A DNA stretch of 15,075 nt from JBBIKU01 sp037445245 (GCA_037445245.1 JBBIKU010000044.1:1-15075); one strand, 5' to 3'; numbered from the stretch's first letter, positions 1-7,161 are shown. Notes: generated by a model not told the origin, from the letters alone. Translations and numbers: made by a program.

Positions 1-1
1 C

Positions 2-379
2 GTGGTTTACCCAACCTTCAACCAGACTCTGTGGGCAGACTGGAACGAGAAACCCGCACTGCATTCCTGGAGGCAATTGCTCGAAGTGGGATTGCCAGTT
101 GCATTCTTGATCCTCCTCACGTTGTGGCAGAATCCGCTGGTGGCTTACCCGCTGGCGCTGCTGTCGGCGGCGACCATACTGGTGCTACTGACGATGATCT
201 ACACCATCATTTGGGTGCTGCTGTTGAAGAAAGAAAATGTGTTCACCCACTGGCGGCAAATTGCGGCTTATCTTCTTGCCGGTTTCAATGTCGCCCTGCT
301 GCAAATCGCCCTCATTAATGCGGTTNNNNNNNNNNNNNNNNNNNNNNNNNNNNNNNNNNNNNNNNNNNATTTTTTGTAA
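2..379 (+). CDS. partial hypothetical membrane protein (broken by assembly gap)
   Basis: The reading frame is open from the left edge, so the true start is probably upstream; the GTG at position 2 is only the first possible start. The protein is very hydrophobic, with likely membrane segments near residues 25-45, 47-75 and 85-108. The second and third are separated by a short charged stretch (KKEN). Real sequence ends at residue 108, where 43 Ns begin; only two codons and a TAA follow the gap, and their frame depends on the gap length being correct. I do not recognise a family. The gene lies 30 bases upstream of the DUF4126 gene on the same strand, so it may belong to the same transcription unit of small membrane proteins. 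Its C-terminal end should be treated as unknown. Confidence 0.55.
   Translation: MVYPTFNQTLWADWNEKPALHSWRQLLEVGLPVAFLILLTLWQNPLVAYPLALLSAATILVLLTMIYTIIWVLLLKKENVFTHWRQIAAYLLAGFNVALLQIALINAVXXXXXXXXXXXXXXXFL
326..368. other. assembly gap (43 Ns)
   Basis: A run of undetermined bases inside the first reading frame. The length may be an estimate, so the frame and stop codon of the first gene beyond this point are uncertain. Confidence 0.99.
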
Positions 380-409
380 ATTAGTTTGAAAGACGGACAT
401 GGAGAGAAG

Positions 410-976
410 ATGGAACTGTTAGGGATTTTTTCTGCCTTCGGGCTTTCGGCAAGCGCTGGGCTGAACGCCTACATCCCGCTGTTGATCGTGGCGCTGCTGG
501 CGAAGTTCACCAACATGATTCAGCTAAAAGCACCCTGGGACACGCTGACGAGCTGGTGGATCATTGGTTTGATCTTCGTCCTGATGTTGATCGAGTTCTT
601 CGCCGATAAAGCCCCGGCAGTCAACCACATAAACGATGTCGTCCAAACCATCGTTCGTCCGGCGGCGGGCGCCATCGCCTTTGCTGCCAGCGCTCAGGTG
701 GTGACCGAGGTGCACCCAGTTTTGTCGCTGGCGCTGGGATTGCTGGTCGCCGGCGGGGTGCACACAGTCAAAGCCGCCGCGGTACGACCAGCGGTCACCG
801 CCACCACCGGTGGTGCCGGCAACGTCCCGGTCAGCATCCTCGAAGATGTCCTCTCGACCGTGATCTCCATTTTATCGGTCGTGGTACCGGTGGTGATCGC
901 CTGCATGTTGATCGTGATCACCGCCTATATCGTCTGGCGCTTGTGGCGGCGCGCCAGGCTAGAATCGCACGCCTGA
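410..976 (+). CDS. DUF4126 family membrane protein
   Basis: This 188-residue integral membrane protein carries the opening typical of the DUF4126 family: a hydrophobic helix running into GLSASAGLNAYIPLL at about residues 11-25. A helix around 45-60 ends in FFADK, a glycine- and alanine-rich re-entrant-like stretch covers about 85-130, and the last helix (about 150-180) ends in a basic RLWRRAR tail. The ATG at 410 is preferred over a TTG at 386 because GGAGAGAAG lies directly upstream and the family begins close to this methionine. The cellular role of DUF4126 is not known; the proteins sit in the cytoplasmic membrane. It is followed 22 bases later by the DUF4190 gene on the same strand. Family assignment is from pattern recognition and is fairly secure; any function would be a guess. 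Confidence 0.85.
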   Translation: MELLGIFSAFGLSASAGLNAYIPLLIVALLAKFTNMIQLKAPWDTLTSWWIIGLIFVLMLIEFFADKAPAVNHINDVVQTIVRPAAGAIAFAASAQVVTEVHPVLSLALGLLVAGGVHTVKAAAVRPAVTATTGGAGNVPVSILEDVLSTVISILSVVVPVVIACMLIVITAYIVWRLWRRARLESHA

Positions 977-998
977 AAACCAACTCCAAGGAGGCTCT

Positions 999-1352
999 AT
1001 GTCAGATCCAAGTTACTATCCAACCCCACCGCAAGCCATTCAAACCAGCAGTGCTGCCATCATCAGTCTGATCTGTAGCATCCTAGCATGGTTGGGATTG
1101 TTCGGTTTGGGCGGCATACTGGCAGTCATTTTCGGACACGTTGCCAAAAACGAGATTAAGAAGAGCAACGGCTTGATCGGCGGCGATGGCATGGCGACCG
1201 TCGGTCTGGTGCTGGGTTACGCCAACGTTGCCATTTCCCTGCTGGGACTTTGCTTTGCAGCTCTGATCTTCCTCGGATTGCTCTCGACCCCGCTGTGTCT
1301 GATACCGTTCGTCAATGACATCAATCTGTCTTTTACCACCATACCTAACTAG
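999..1352 (+). CDS. DUF4190 domain membrane protein
   Basis: This 117-residue protein has a short polar, proline- and tyrosine-rich head (about 1-16), then two membrane segments (about 19-45 and 62-95) flanking a charged linker. The pattern SxAAIISLICSILAWL ... GGILAVIFGHVAKNEIKKS is characteristic of DUF4190, in which two hydrophobic segments surround a GHxA motif. It starts at an ATG preceded by a strong ribosome binding site (AAGGAGG, 988-994). DUF4190 proteins often serve as small membrane modules attached to a Pro/Tyr-rich cytoplasmic tail; no enzymatic role is known. The gene is tightly spaced between the DUF4126 gene and the proline-rich membrane protein gene, 12 bases from the latter, so all three are probably co-transcribed. 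Confidence 0.85.
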   Translation: MSDPSYYPTPPQAIQTSSAAIISLICSILAWLGLFGLGGILAVIFGHVAKNEIKKSNGLIGGDGMATVGLVLGYANVAISLLGLCFAALIFLGLLSTPLCLIPFVNDINLSFTTIPN

Positions 1353-1364
1353 ATAGAGGAAATC

Positions 1365-1736
1365 ATGACCGACGAAGAAAACCCCCCGCTCGAAGCACCT
1401 AAAAAACCGCGCAGCACAAGGGCGAAAAAACCCACAACGCCTCCCACCGAGATGCCCACCGTAGCCGCCGAAAAAGCGGCCGGCAGTGAGTGGCAGGAAG
1501 CCGTTCCACCCCCGCCGCCGAAGCCGGCTGCCGCCGCCCCACCCAGCGCCCCGCCGCCACCTCCCACCGCCGTCGGCGAAAAGAAAAAGAAAACCTGGTT
1601 GATCGTCTTGATCGTGGTGCTGGTGCTTTTGTTATGCTGCTGCGTTTTGGTAGTAGCGCTCGGTTTGACGAGCATGCCAGCGATCGAGGAATTCTTCAAC
1701 GATCTTCAACTGTTCCTCTCGCCCACACTTGCCTGA
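1365..1736 (+). CDS. proline-rich single-pass membrane protein, hypothetical
   Basis: This 123-residue protein has an acidic and then Lys/Arg-rich head (about 1-30), a low-complexity proline/alanine tract (about 46-68, with runs of up to five prolines), a KKKK stop-transfer cluster at about 73-76 and one strongly hydrophobic helix (about 77-103) that includes three successive cysteines. A short tail of about 20 residues follows. By the positive-inside rule the long proline-rich part should be cytoplasmic. The start ATG follows TAGAGGAAATC. No conserved domain is recognised. Composition and context (directly after DUF4190) suggest a membrane-anchored adaptor or envelope protein, but that is inference. 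The opposite strand has an open frame here that merely mirrors the proline codons as glycines. Confidence 0.7.
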   Translation: MTDEENPPLEAPKKPRSTRAKKPTTPPTEMPTVAAEKAAGSEWQEAVPPPPPKPAAAAPPSAPPPPPTAVGEKKKKTWLIVLIVVLVLLLCCCVLVVALGLTSMPAIEEFFNDLQLFLSPTLA

Positions 1737-1780
1737 TAGCGATTTTGGCATCCAACAATTTATTCAGTTACCGTACTTGA

Positions 1781-1844
1781 GCGCCGTTTGGGTATTGGTG
1801 AGGCGTCTGTTTTTGCTGCCTGCCGGTGCACATCCGGGGTAGCA
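1781..1844 (+). other. hairpins between convergent genes
   Basis: The 112-base space between the two convergent genes holds two inverted repeats. The larger pairs TGCTGCC (1814-1820) with GGTAGCA (1838-1844) and, inside it, CCGG with CCGG (1823-1826 with 1834-1837) around a 7-base loop, so 11 pairs with a 2-base bulge; one G-U pair is formed only in the plus-strand RNA. The smaller pairs GCGCC (1781-1785) with GGCGT (1802-1806) and is followed by a short T run (1810-1814). Neither is a classical terminator, since the large hairpin lacks a following T tract, but transcription from the left-hand genes could end here. Confidence 0.35.
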
Positions 1845-1848
1845 GCAC

Positions 1849-2334
1849 CTACTGGCTTCGCATCCAGCGCTCAAGATTAAAATCCTGGCTTTGGATAAAG
1901 ATCGCCTGTAGCTCTTTCAAAGCGCGGCGCGCCTGCCGCTGGGTTTGATCGGTAAGATCCATCTGGGCGAACTCATCCTCATCCAGCACCACTTGCCGCC
2001 CATCCGGATGCACCAGCAAGTCCAGCGCCAGATCGACGAAGGAGAGCTGCCCATCCCCAAACACCGCTGGTTTGGCGATATTGCAATACCAGCCTTTCAG
2101 ACTCTCGTCGTCGCGGTCGTGGATCTCGAAGATATTGTACCAACGCCGGTCAAAATAAGCCTCCAGGAAGACGTCCCCCTCTTTGAACAAGATGCCGTGG
2201 AATGGCAGGTCTGCCCGGTTGAAGCGCGCCGCCAGCAACACTGCATGGTCGCTGCGGAAGAGCACTTGCCCGTGATAACGCCAGATCTCCTCTCCGGAAG
2301 TATTCCGCTTGATGACGATGATCTCCTCAGGCAT
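1849..2334 (-). CDS. DUF402 domain protein (possible nucleotide/diphosphate phosphohydrolase)
   Basis: The 161-residue product matches DUF402 end to end: IIVIKRN near the start, RYHG at 19-22, FHGILFKEGD at 45-54, RWYNIFEIHD at 64-73, GWYCNI at 81-86, FVDLALDLLVHPDG at 99-112 and VLDEDEF at 116-122. The acidic residues of the last two blocks are the presumed metal ligands. Characterised members hydrolyse phosphoanhydrides (FomD, and nucleoside tri/diphosphatases such as S. aureus Sa1684). The start at 2334 is preferred because it fits the family length and has GGAG ten bases upstream. An alternative ATG at 2373 overlaps the ATPase stop codon in an ATGA arrangement and would add 13 basic residues not typical of the family. 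It is the last gene of the thiamine operon. A link to thiamine phosphates is possible but not shown. Confidence 0.85.
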   Translation of the reverse strand: MPEEIIVIKRNTSGEEIWRYHGQVLFRSDHAVLLAARFNRADLPFHGILFKEGDVFLEAYFDRRWYNIFEIHDRDDESLKGWYCNIAKPAVFGDGQLSFVDLALDLLVHPDGRQVVLDEDEFAQMDLTDQTQRQARRALKELQAIFIQSQDFNLERWMRSQ

Positions 2335-2369
2335 GGCTGGGGGTCTCCGATGGTTTTTTTGAATCCGGA

Positions 2370-3419
2370 TCATCCGGCGGGTAAACAATTGATCGATTCC
2401 GGCGCTAATCGCAGATGCAAAGTCTCACCGACTGCCGGCGCTTGGGAGAGAAAAAATTGAAATTGGAGGCGATCATCACTGCGCAAGCTAACGCGGTACC
2501 CTTCGACGCGAAAGACAACATCTCCCACCACCCCACTTAACTGGTTGACCGCCCCTGCTTCCGGGCTCACCGAAGCACCCCATGGACGCAGCAAGAGAGT
2601 CACCCTCTCGCCTATATTCGGCTTCCATTCACCATGGACCACTGGCGTAAAGCATCCCGCCCGCGTTTGCACCTGGAGCGGGCTGAAAGACTTCACTTTT
2701 CCCGACAGTAGATTCCCCATCCCCAGGAACGTTGCCACCCAGGCAGAGACGGGACTGGCGTGCACCTTCGCCGGCTCGCCCTGCTGCACCACCTTGCCTT
2801 CGTGCAGCAAGATCAACCGGTCGGCAACAGCAAAAGCCTCCTCTTGATCATGCGTGACATAAATGGCAGGCGCACCGCTGTGCCGGAGCAGGCTGCGCAA
2901 TTCTTCGAGCAACTGCTCGCGCAGCGAGCGATCCAGCGCCCCCAAGGGCTCATCCAGCATCAGCAGGCGGGGACGGGGTGTGAGCGCCCGCGCCAGTGCC
3001 ACCCGTTGCTGTTCACCACCGGAAAGGTATGTCACCCGGCGATTGGCAAAGGCGAACATGTTGACCTGCTGCAAGGCAGCACGCACCCGGCGCTCTATTT
3101 CTTCGCCCGGCAGGCGCTGCATTTTCAAGCCAAATGCCACGTTCTCCGCCACCGACTTGTGCGGGAACAGGGCGTAATCCTGAAACATCAATCCAAAATT
3201 GCGCTTGTGCACCGGCACCTGCGCCAGATCGCTGCCATCCCAAATCACCTGTCCGGCTTCGGGCGACTCCAACCCGGCAATAATGCGCAGCAGGGTGCTT
3301 TTGCCGCTGCCCGAGGGTCCCAGCAAACACACAGTCTCTCCGCCCGCAACATGAAAAGACACCCCACACAGCAGCGGTTTGCCCTCGTAGGTTTTATGAA
3401 TGTCCCGCACTTCCAGCAT
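2370..3419 (-). CDS. thiamine ABC transporter ATP-binding protein (ThiQ-like)
   Basis: This is a 349-residue ABC ATPase that powers import from the cytoplasmic face. The visible motifs are Walker A GPSGSGKS (34-41), Q-loop glutamine at 80, signature LSGGEQQR (132-139), Walker B LLMLDE (152-157) with catalytic Glu157, D-loop ALD (161-163) and H-loop His190. Residues from about 235 onward form a TOBE-like beta domain, as in the CysA/PotA/FbpC class; E. coli ThiQ is shorter and lacks this extension, so the ATPase alone would be read as iron(III)- or spermidine-type. The thiamine assignment comes from the neighbouring binding protein, thiN and the TPP riboswitch. An AAGGGA motif precedes the ATG. 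The gene lies 48 bases after the permease, and its TGA overlaps a potential ATG of the DUF402 gene. Confidence 0.9.
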   Translation of the reverse strand: MLEVRDIHKTYEGKPLLCGVSFHVAGGETVCLLGPSGSGKSTLLRIIAGLESPEAGQVIWDGSDLAQVPVHKRNFGLMFQDYALFPHKSVAENVAFGLKMQRLPGEEIERRVRAALQQVNMFAFANRRVTYLSGGEQQRVALARALTPRPRLLMLDEPLGALDRSLREQLLEELRSLLRHSGAPAIYVTHDQEEAFAVADRLILLHEGKVVQQGEPAKVHASPVSAWVATFLGMGNLLSGKVKSFSPLQVQTRAGCFTPVVHGEWKPNIGERVTLLLRPWGASVSPEAGAVNQLSGVVGDVVFRVEGYRVSLRSDDRLQFQFFLSQAPAVGETLHLRLAPESINCLPAG

Positions 3420-3467
3420 CTCGACCGTCCCTTGATATACCGTATTAAAGCTCGCCGGACTCCATCA

Positions 3468-5171
3468 TCAATGACCGTTTTGAGTGAACCGCTCCATGAG
3501 CAGGATACCGGCAGCGCACACGCCCATCAACAAGGTCGCCATTGCCATCGCCTGCCCGTAGTTCAACCCGCCCGGCTGCGAAAGGAAGCGAAAAATCGCC
3601 ACGGGTAGCGTGGGAGCCTCTGGGCGGGACAAAAAAGTGGTTGCACCAAATTCACCCATTGAGATCGTGAAGGAAAAGATTGCCGCTACGACTGCCGCCC
3701 GGCTGATGATCGGCAGATCAACATGTCGCCAAACCTGGAAAGGCGATGCGCCCAGCACCGCCGCCGCCTGGCGCAGACCGCCGGGGATGGACAGCAACAC
3801 CGGATGCAACGTGCGCACCACGAACGGCAGTGCCACAAGACTATGGGCTGCCGGCAGCAACAATGGAAAGGTGCGCACGTCCAACGGCGGACGGTTGAAC
3901 ACCACCAGATAACCCAATCCCAAAGTCACCGCGGAGGCGCCCAGCGGCAGCATCAGCAGCGCTTCCATGCGGTGACTGAACGCCGTCCGGCGCGCCAGCC
4001 CGTATGCTGCCAGAAAACCCAACGGCAGCGAGATCGCCACCGTGGCGGCAGCGTAGACCAGCGAATTGCGCCCCGCCAACAGCGGCGGGACATAAAACAA
4101 CGATTGCCGGCGGTTGATAAACAATTCACGGTAATACGCGAGCGTCAAACCGCTTTGCACTTCAGCGCGTTCGCCGCGCCCCGCCTCCAGCCGGGTGACC
4201 GAACGCAGTCCCAACGCTGCCAGCGGGCTGACCAACAGCACCAGCAGCATCGTCACTACCACCGCTGCCAGCAAACCCTCTCGCCAGTGGCGCAGCGGGT
4301 GTGTGCCTTCGCCATGCAGCCGTGGCGAAAGCGACACGGCTGGGTGTCGGGCGGTGACCCGTGAATACGCCAGCATCATCAACAAGGTACAGGCAAGCTG
4401 AACAGCAGAAAGCAGCCCCGCCAGCGGCAAATTCAGCCGCTGCAACGCCTGGATGTAAATCTCGACCTCCAGGGTGGCAAAGCGGGGTCCGCCCAGCAGA
4501 AGGATCACGCCAAAACTGGTGAAATCGAACAAAAACACCAGCAGCGTCGCTGACAGGAGGGACGGCAGCAACAGCGGGAGGGTAATCTCCCACAGATTGC
4601 GCAGAGCCGAAGCACCCAGGCTGCGTCCGGCGTGTTCCAGGCGAGGATCCAGTTGCGCCCACGCCGCCCCTACCACGCGGATAACAATAGTGGTGTTGTA
4701 GAACACATGCGCCAGCAGAATGGCTTGAAGCGACTGCATCCATTGAATCGGCGGGGTGTTTAGATCGAGCAGGTTCATCAACAGCAGGTTCACCCAACCG
4801 CGCCCGCCCAACAGGGCATTGAAACCCGCCGCCACCACCACTGTCGGCAAAATGAACGGCAAGGTGGTCAACACCCGCAATACGCCCTTGCCGATGAATT
4901 CGAAGCGCCCGAAAACATAAGCCGCCGGTAGCCCGACCACCACCGTCAGCAGCGTGGAGAGGAAAGCCTGCCACAGGGTAAAACCGAGCGGACGCCACAC
5001 GCGCAGTAACACCGCCGTGGTGAGACCCTCTTCCAAAGCGGCATCGATCGCCAGCCGGAAGATCGCCCCCAGCGGGTAGAAGAAAAACAACCCCAGGAAG
5101 ATCAACGGTGCCGCCCACAACCCCAACGGCTTGAGACGGGCAGTCCGGGTTGTGGGCGGCAATTTCGTCAC
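3468..5171 (-). CDS. thiP: thiamine ABC transporter permease, fused two-domain (ThiP-like)
   Basis: This 567-residue integral membrane protein contains two complete binding-protein-dependent permease domains in tandem. Each has the cytoplasmic EAA loop that contacts the ATPase: HAGRSLGASALRNLWEITLP at about 180-199 and LRQAAAVLGASPFQVWRHVD at about 466-485. About 12 hydrophobic segments are visible. A hydrophilic linker of about 30 residues (270-300) joins the halves, and a second polar stretch (about 325-370) lies early in the second half. The fused form and length agree with ThiP (about 536 residues in E. coli) and with the iron permease FbpB; the operon context selects thiamine. Translation starts with GTG, and the start overlaps the stop of the binding-protein gene as GTGA (5168-5171), implying translational coupling. 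Confidence 0.9.
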   Translation of the reverse strand: MTKLPPTTRTARLKPLGLWAAPLIFLGLFFFYPLGAIFRLAIDAALEEGLTTAVLLRVWRPLGFTLWQAFLSTLLTVVVGLPAAYVFGRFEFIGKGVLRVLTTLPFILPTVVVAAGFNALLGGRGWVNLLLMNLLDLNTPPIQWMQSLQAILLAHVFYNTTIVIRVVGAAWAQLDPRLEHAGRSLGASALRNLWEITLPLLLPSLLSATLLVFLFDFTSFGVILLLGGPRFATLEVEIYIQALQRLNLPLAGLLSAVQLACTLLMMLAYSRVTARHPAVSLSPRLHGEGTHPLRHWREGLLAAVVVTMLLVLLVSPLAALGLRSVTRLEAGRGERAEVQSGLTLAYYRELFINRRQSLFYVPPLLAGRNSLVYAAATVAISLPLGFLAAYGLARRTAFSHRMEALLMLPLGASAVTLGLGYLVVFNRPPLDVRTFPLLLPAAHSLVALPFVVRTLHPVLLSIPGGLRQAAAVLGASPFQVWRHVDLPIISRAAVVAAIFSFTISMGEFGATTFLSRPEAPTLPVAIFRFLSQPGGLNYGQAMAMATLLMGVCAAGILLMERFTQNGH

Positions 5172-6235
5172 CGCAGCACGACCTCGTCCCAGATTTCAAT
5201 CCACGCCTCGCGTTTCTCGGCAATACGAGCAGCGTCCAACTGCGCCGGTTGGTCGGCAGTCGTCGCATAGCGGATGAATTCATCCGGCAGGCTGGCTTCA
5301 GAATTGACCGGGTAGACGAACATTTGTAGCGGCATGTCCTCCTGGAAGGACACATCGAGCATGAAGTCGACGAATTTTTCAGCCAGCTCGCGCTTCTGAG
5401 TGCCGCGCAGGATGCCTACAAATTCGATTTGCCGGAAGCAGGTGCCCGGAGCAGTGATCGAAGCCGTCGGTGCCTCTTCCAGCGGTGCGGGGGCAAAGAT
5501 CACTTCCGCCGCCGGGCTGGAACTATATGAGACGACCAGCGGCTGTTTCCCCCTCCCGGATGAGCCACTGAAATTGGTGTAATAAGCTGCCTCCCAATCG
5601 GAGACCACCACCACCTCGTTTTCTCGCAGCCGCCGCCAGTAATCTGCAAAGCCGTCCTCACCGTATTCCGCCACCGTTGCCAGCAGGAATGCCAGCCCGG
5701 GGGAAGATGTCGCCGGGTTTTGCACCACCAGCAAACCGCGGTATTCGGGTCTGGTCAAGTCTTCCAGGCTTTGCGGCACGGCAAGGGCATGTTCTTCAAA
5801 GTAAGCTTTGTCGTAATTGATGCACACATCGCCGTAATCCACCGGCAGGGCGCGGTTTTGTTCATCCAAGCGGAAAGCCGGCGGGATGCTCGCCAGCAGC
5901 GGTGATAGATATGATTCGAACAGATCAGCTTCGAGCGCCCGCGAGAGGAAGGTGTTATCAACGCCGTAGAACACATCCGCCAGGGGAGTCTCTTTAGAGA
6001 GAATGGCGCGGTTGAGCGCCGAACCGGTATCGCCGCTCAGCAAAAACTCGACTTTGACGCCATGCGCCGCTTCAAATTCGGTTACGAGCGCCTCACTGAC
6101 TGAAAACGAATCGTGTGTCATCACGGTCAGGCGAGGCGGCTCTTCCGGCGCTGCCGACGCACAAGCGGACAGGGCGACCAAGAGCAGCGCCAATCCAAAG
6201 AGCCAATAAGGAAATCGGAGATGCTTTCGGTTCAT
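5168..6235 (-). CDS. thiB: thiamine-binding lipoprotein of ABC transporter (ThiB/TbpA-like)
   Basis: This 355-residue extracytoplasmic solute-binding protein has a lipoprotein signal peptide: basic start, hydrophobic core at about 9-21 and lipobox LSAC (22-25), so Cys25 would be lipidated. The mature part follows the TbpA pattern: LTVMTHDSFSVS near 36-47, FLLSGDTGSALNRAI, ADVFYGVDNTFLSRA, LPVDYGDVCINYDKAYF, QNPATSSPGLAFLL, a SDWEAAYYTNF block and VVSYSSSPAAEV. The tyrosine, tryptophan and serine residues of these blocks line the thiamine site in E. coli TbpA. An extra glycine- and serine-rich insert (NFSGSSGRGKQ) sits in the SDWEAAYY/VVSYSSSP region. A good GGAGGT precedes the ATG. Sequence pattern and context (thiN, TPP riboswitch, cognate permease) agree on thiamine rather than iron or sulfate. 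Confidence 0.93.
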   Translation of the reverse strand: MNRKHLRFPYWLFGLALLLVALSACASAAPEEPPRLTVMTHDSFSVSEALVTEFEAAHGVKVEFLLSGDTGSALNRAILSKETPLADVFYGVDNTFLSRALEADLFESYLSPLLASIPPAFRLDEQNRALPVDYGDVCINYDKAYFEEHALAVPQSLEDLTRPEYRGLLVVQNPATSSPGLAFLLATVAEYGEDGFADYWRRLRENEVVVVSDWEAAYYTNFSGSSGRGKQPLVVSYSSSPAAEVIFAPAPLEEAPTASITAPGTCFRQIEFVGILRGTQKRELAEKFVDFMLDVSFQEDMPLQMFVYPVNSEASLPDEFIRYATTADQPAQLDAARIAEKREAWIEIWDEVVLR

Positions 6236-6273
6236 CTTTTCATACCTCCACTTCTTAACACGTAAAAAATCTC

Positions 6274-6960
6274 TCAGCTACGGGGTTGCCGGTTAGCCGC
6301 CGCTGGCGAGTCTGCCTCCCAACGGGTGTGAATGCAAATCAGCAAGCCGGAGCGCAGGCTGATTTCCGCCCGCTTACCCAGCATGAGATTGCTGATGCCG
6401 CGACTTTGATGCGGATCGAGCGTTTCGTCGCGCAGGGGATACTTCAAACCGTGGGTGACAACCCCTTCAGCCGGCTTGCCATACGCCAGCAGCGAAACCC
6501 GCTCACCTCCCGCGCCCTCGATCACCGCCCGCCATCTAACGAGCAGCACTTCTTCAAGTCCGTCATCCAATCGCAGGTCTAATTCGGTAAAAGCAGGGTG
6601 AGCGAGCAGGGCAATATTAGCAAGAGTTTGATCCAATCTGCCGCCCAGCGCCGCCACCACCCGCACCTGCCGGCATCCGTTTGCAGCCACCCACCTCAAC
6701 GTCAGTTCCAGATCCGTGGCGTCTTTATCCCTCGGGTGTAGTTCCAGGGCGACCCCTTCCACTTCCAACTGCGCCAGTTCAGCCGCGGAAAGCGAATCCA
6801 TGTCCCCGATGACATGGTCGGGCTTCAACCCCAGTCGTCTCAGGTGGCGCAGACCACCGTCGGCTGCCACCAGCAGCGTATCCGGCTGCACCAACCGGCG
6901 CAGGTTGTTTGCTTCAGCCAGCTCGCCGTTGGCAAAGATCAAGGCGCGCTTGGGTATCAT
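6274..6960 (-). CDS. thiN: thiamine pyrophosphokinase
   Basis: The product catalyses transfer of pyrophosphate from ATP to thiamine, giving TPP and AMP in one step, and so converts imported thiamine directly into the cofactor. Of 228 residues, the catalytic N-terminal part carries AADGG (32-36), GDMDS (52-56), KDATDLE (79-85) and GGRLDQTLAN (106-115), which hold Mg2+ and ATP. The C-terminal beta domain (about 130-215) has GERVSLLAYG and the GLKYPLRDETL and SRGISNLMLG blocks typical of thiamine binding. The ATG at 6960 is chosen because the GTG at 6972 lies inside the hairpin stem of the riboswitch expression platform and would add only four residues. It is the first gene of the operon, 38 bases before the binding-protein gene, and is controlled by the TPP riboswitch upstream. 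Confidence 0.95.
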   Translation of the reverse strand: MIPKRALIFANGELAEANNLRRLVQPDTLLVAADGGLRHLRRLGLKPDHVIGDMDSLSAAELAQLEVEGVALELHPRDKDATDLELTLRWVAANGCRQVRVVAALGGRLDQTLANIALLAHPAFTELDLRLDDGLEEVLLVRWRAVIEGAGGERVSLLAYGKPAEGVVTHGLKYPLRDETLDPHQSRGISNLMLGKRAEISLRSGLLICIHTRWEADSPAAANRQPRS

Positions 6961-6991
6961 AAAGAAAGCCACCCTCTCTGGCAGAGGGTGG
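6961..6991 (-). promoter_or_regulatory. riboswitch expression-platform hairpin (terminator and/or RBS sequestering)
   Basis: In the minus-strand RNA, CCACCCTCT (6991-6983) pairs perfectly with AGAGGGTGG (6977-6969) around a five-base loop. The stem is followed by CTTTCTTT and then the thiN ATG. The purine-rich 3' arm GAGGGTGG is the only Shine-Dalgarno-like sequence before thiN, so the hairpin would hide it; the T-rich tail could also support termination. A six-base segment of the riboswitch's 3' end, GGAGGG (7019-7014), can instead pair with CCCTCT (6988-6983), opening this hairpin when TPP is absent. The hairpin is seen directly; the switching is inferred. Confidence 0.8.
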
Positions 6992-7011
6992 TTACGTTGC
7001 TCGTGATTGTG

Positions 7012-7099
7012 ATCCCTCCGCCGGCATTATCCGGATCAGGTGATGCGGGTCGAGGACTGTCGTCCTCCTCTCAGCCAGTGTTTCACCCGGCTCCCCGTT
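7012..7099 (-). ncRNA. TPP riboswitch (THI element)
   Basis: The conserved blocks appear in order on the minus strand: CGGGGAGCC, then GGCTGAGAGG, GACCCGCATCACCTGATC, and GGATAATGCCGGCGGAGGGA. The CTGAGA and ACCTGATC-GGATAATGCC blocks are the diagnostic pyrimidine- and pyrophosphate-binding parts of the TPP aptamer. A variable P3-type stem (GAGGAC pairing with GTCCTC) lies between them. The element sits between a strong promoter and thiN, with the expression-platform hairpin in between. In this family TPP binding lowers expression of thiamine synthesis and uptake genes, which fits an operon made wholly of uptake and phosphorylation genes. Confidence 0.97.
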
Positions 7100-7115
7100 C
7101 TATGGATTATAGTTA

Positions 7116-7145
7116 AGTATAGCCGATTCCCCCTGCGCCTGTCAA
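7116..7145 (-). promoter_or_regulatory. sigma-70-type promoter of the thiamine operon
   Basis: A perfect -35 TTGACA (7145-7140) is followed after 18 bases by TATACT (7121-7116). Transcription would start around 7109, about ten bases before the first conserved riboswitch block. A second TATAAT (7111-7106) overlaps the expected start and has no matching -35. The promoter begins only 17 bases after the stop codon of the V4R gene, separating the thiamine operon from the signalling operon upstream. Confidence 0.8.
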
Positions 7146-7161
7146 TAGTTGCTCAGACACA

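Noticed and set aside
1365..1699. Glycine-rich protein on the minus strand opposite the proline-rich gene
   Set aside because: Glycine runs simply mirror the proline codons; the plus-strand frame has a ribosome binding site and a membrane helix at a sensible position.
2760..3608. 282-residue open frame on the plus strand
   Set aside because: It lies antisense to the ATPase gene, shows no domain, and is explained by the GC-rich codon pattern of the real gene.
4162..5355. 397-residue open frame on the minus strand
   Set aside because: It is a shifted-frame shadow of the permease and binding-protein genes, which have full motifs; its own translation is low-complexity without a recognisable domain.
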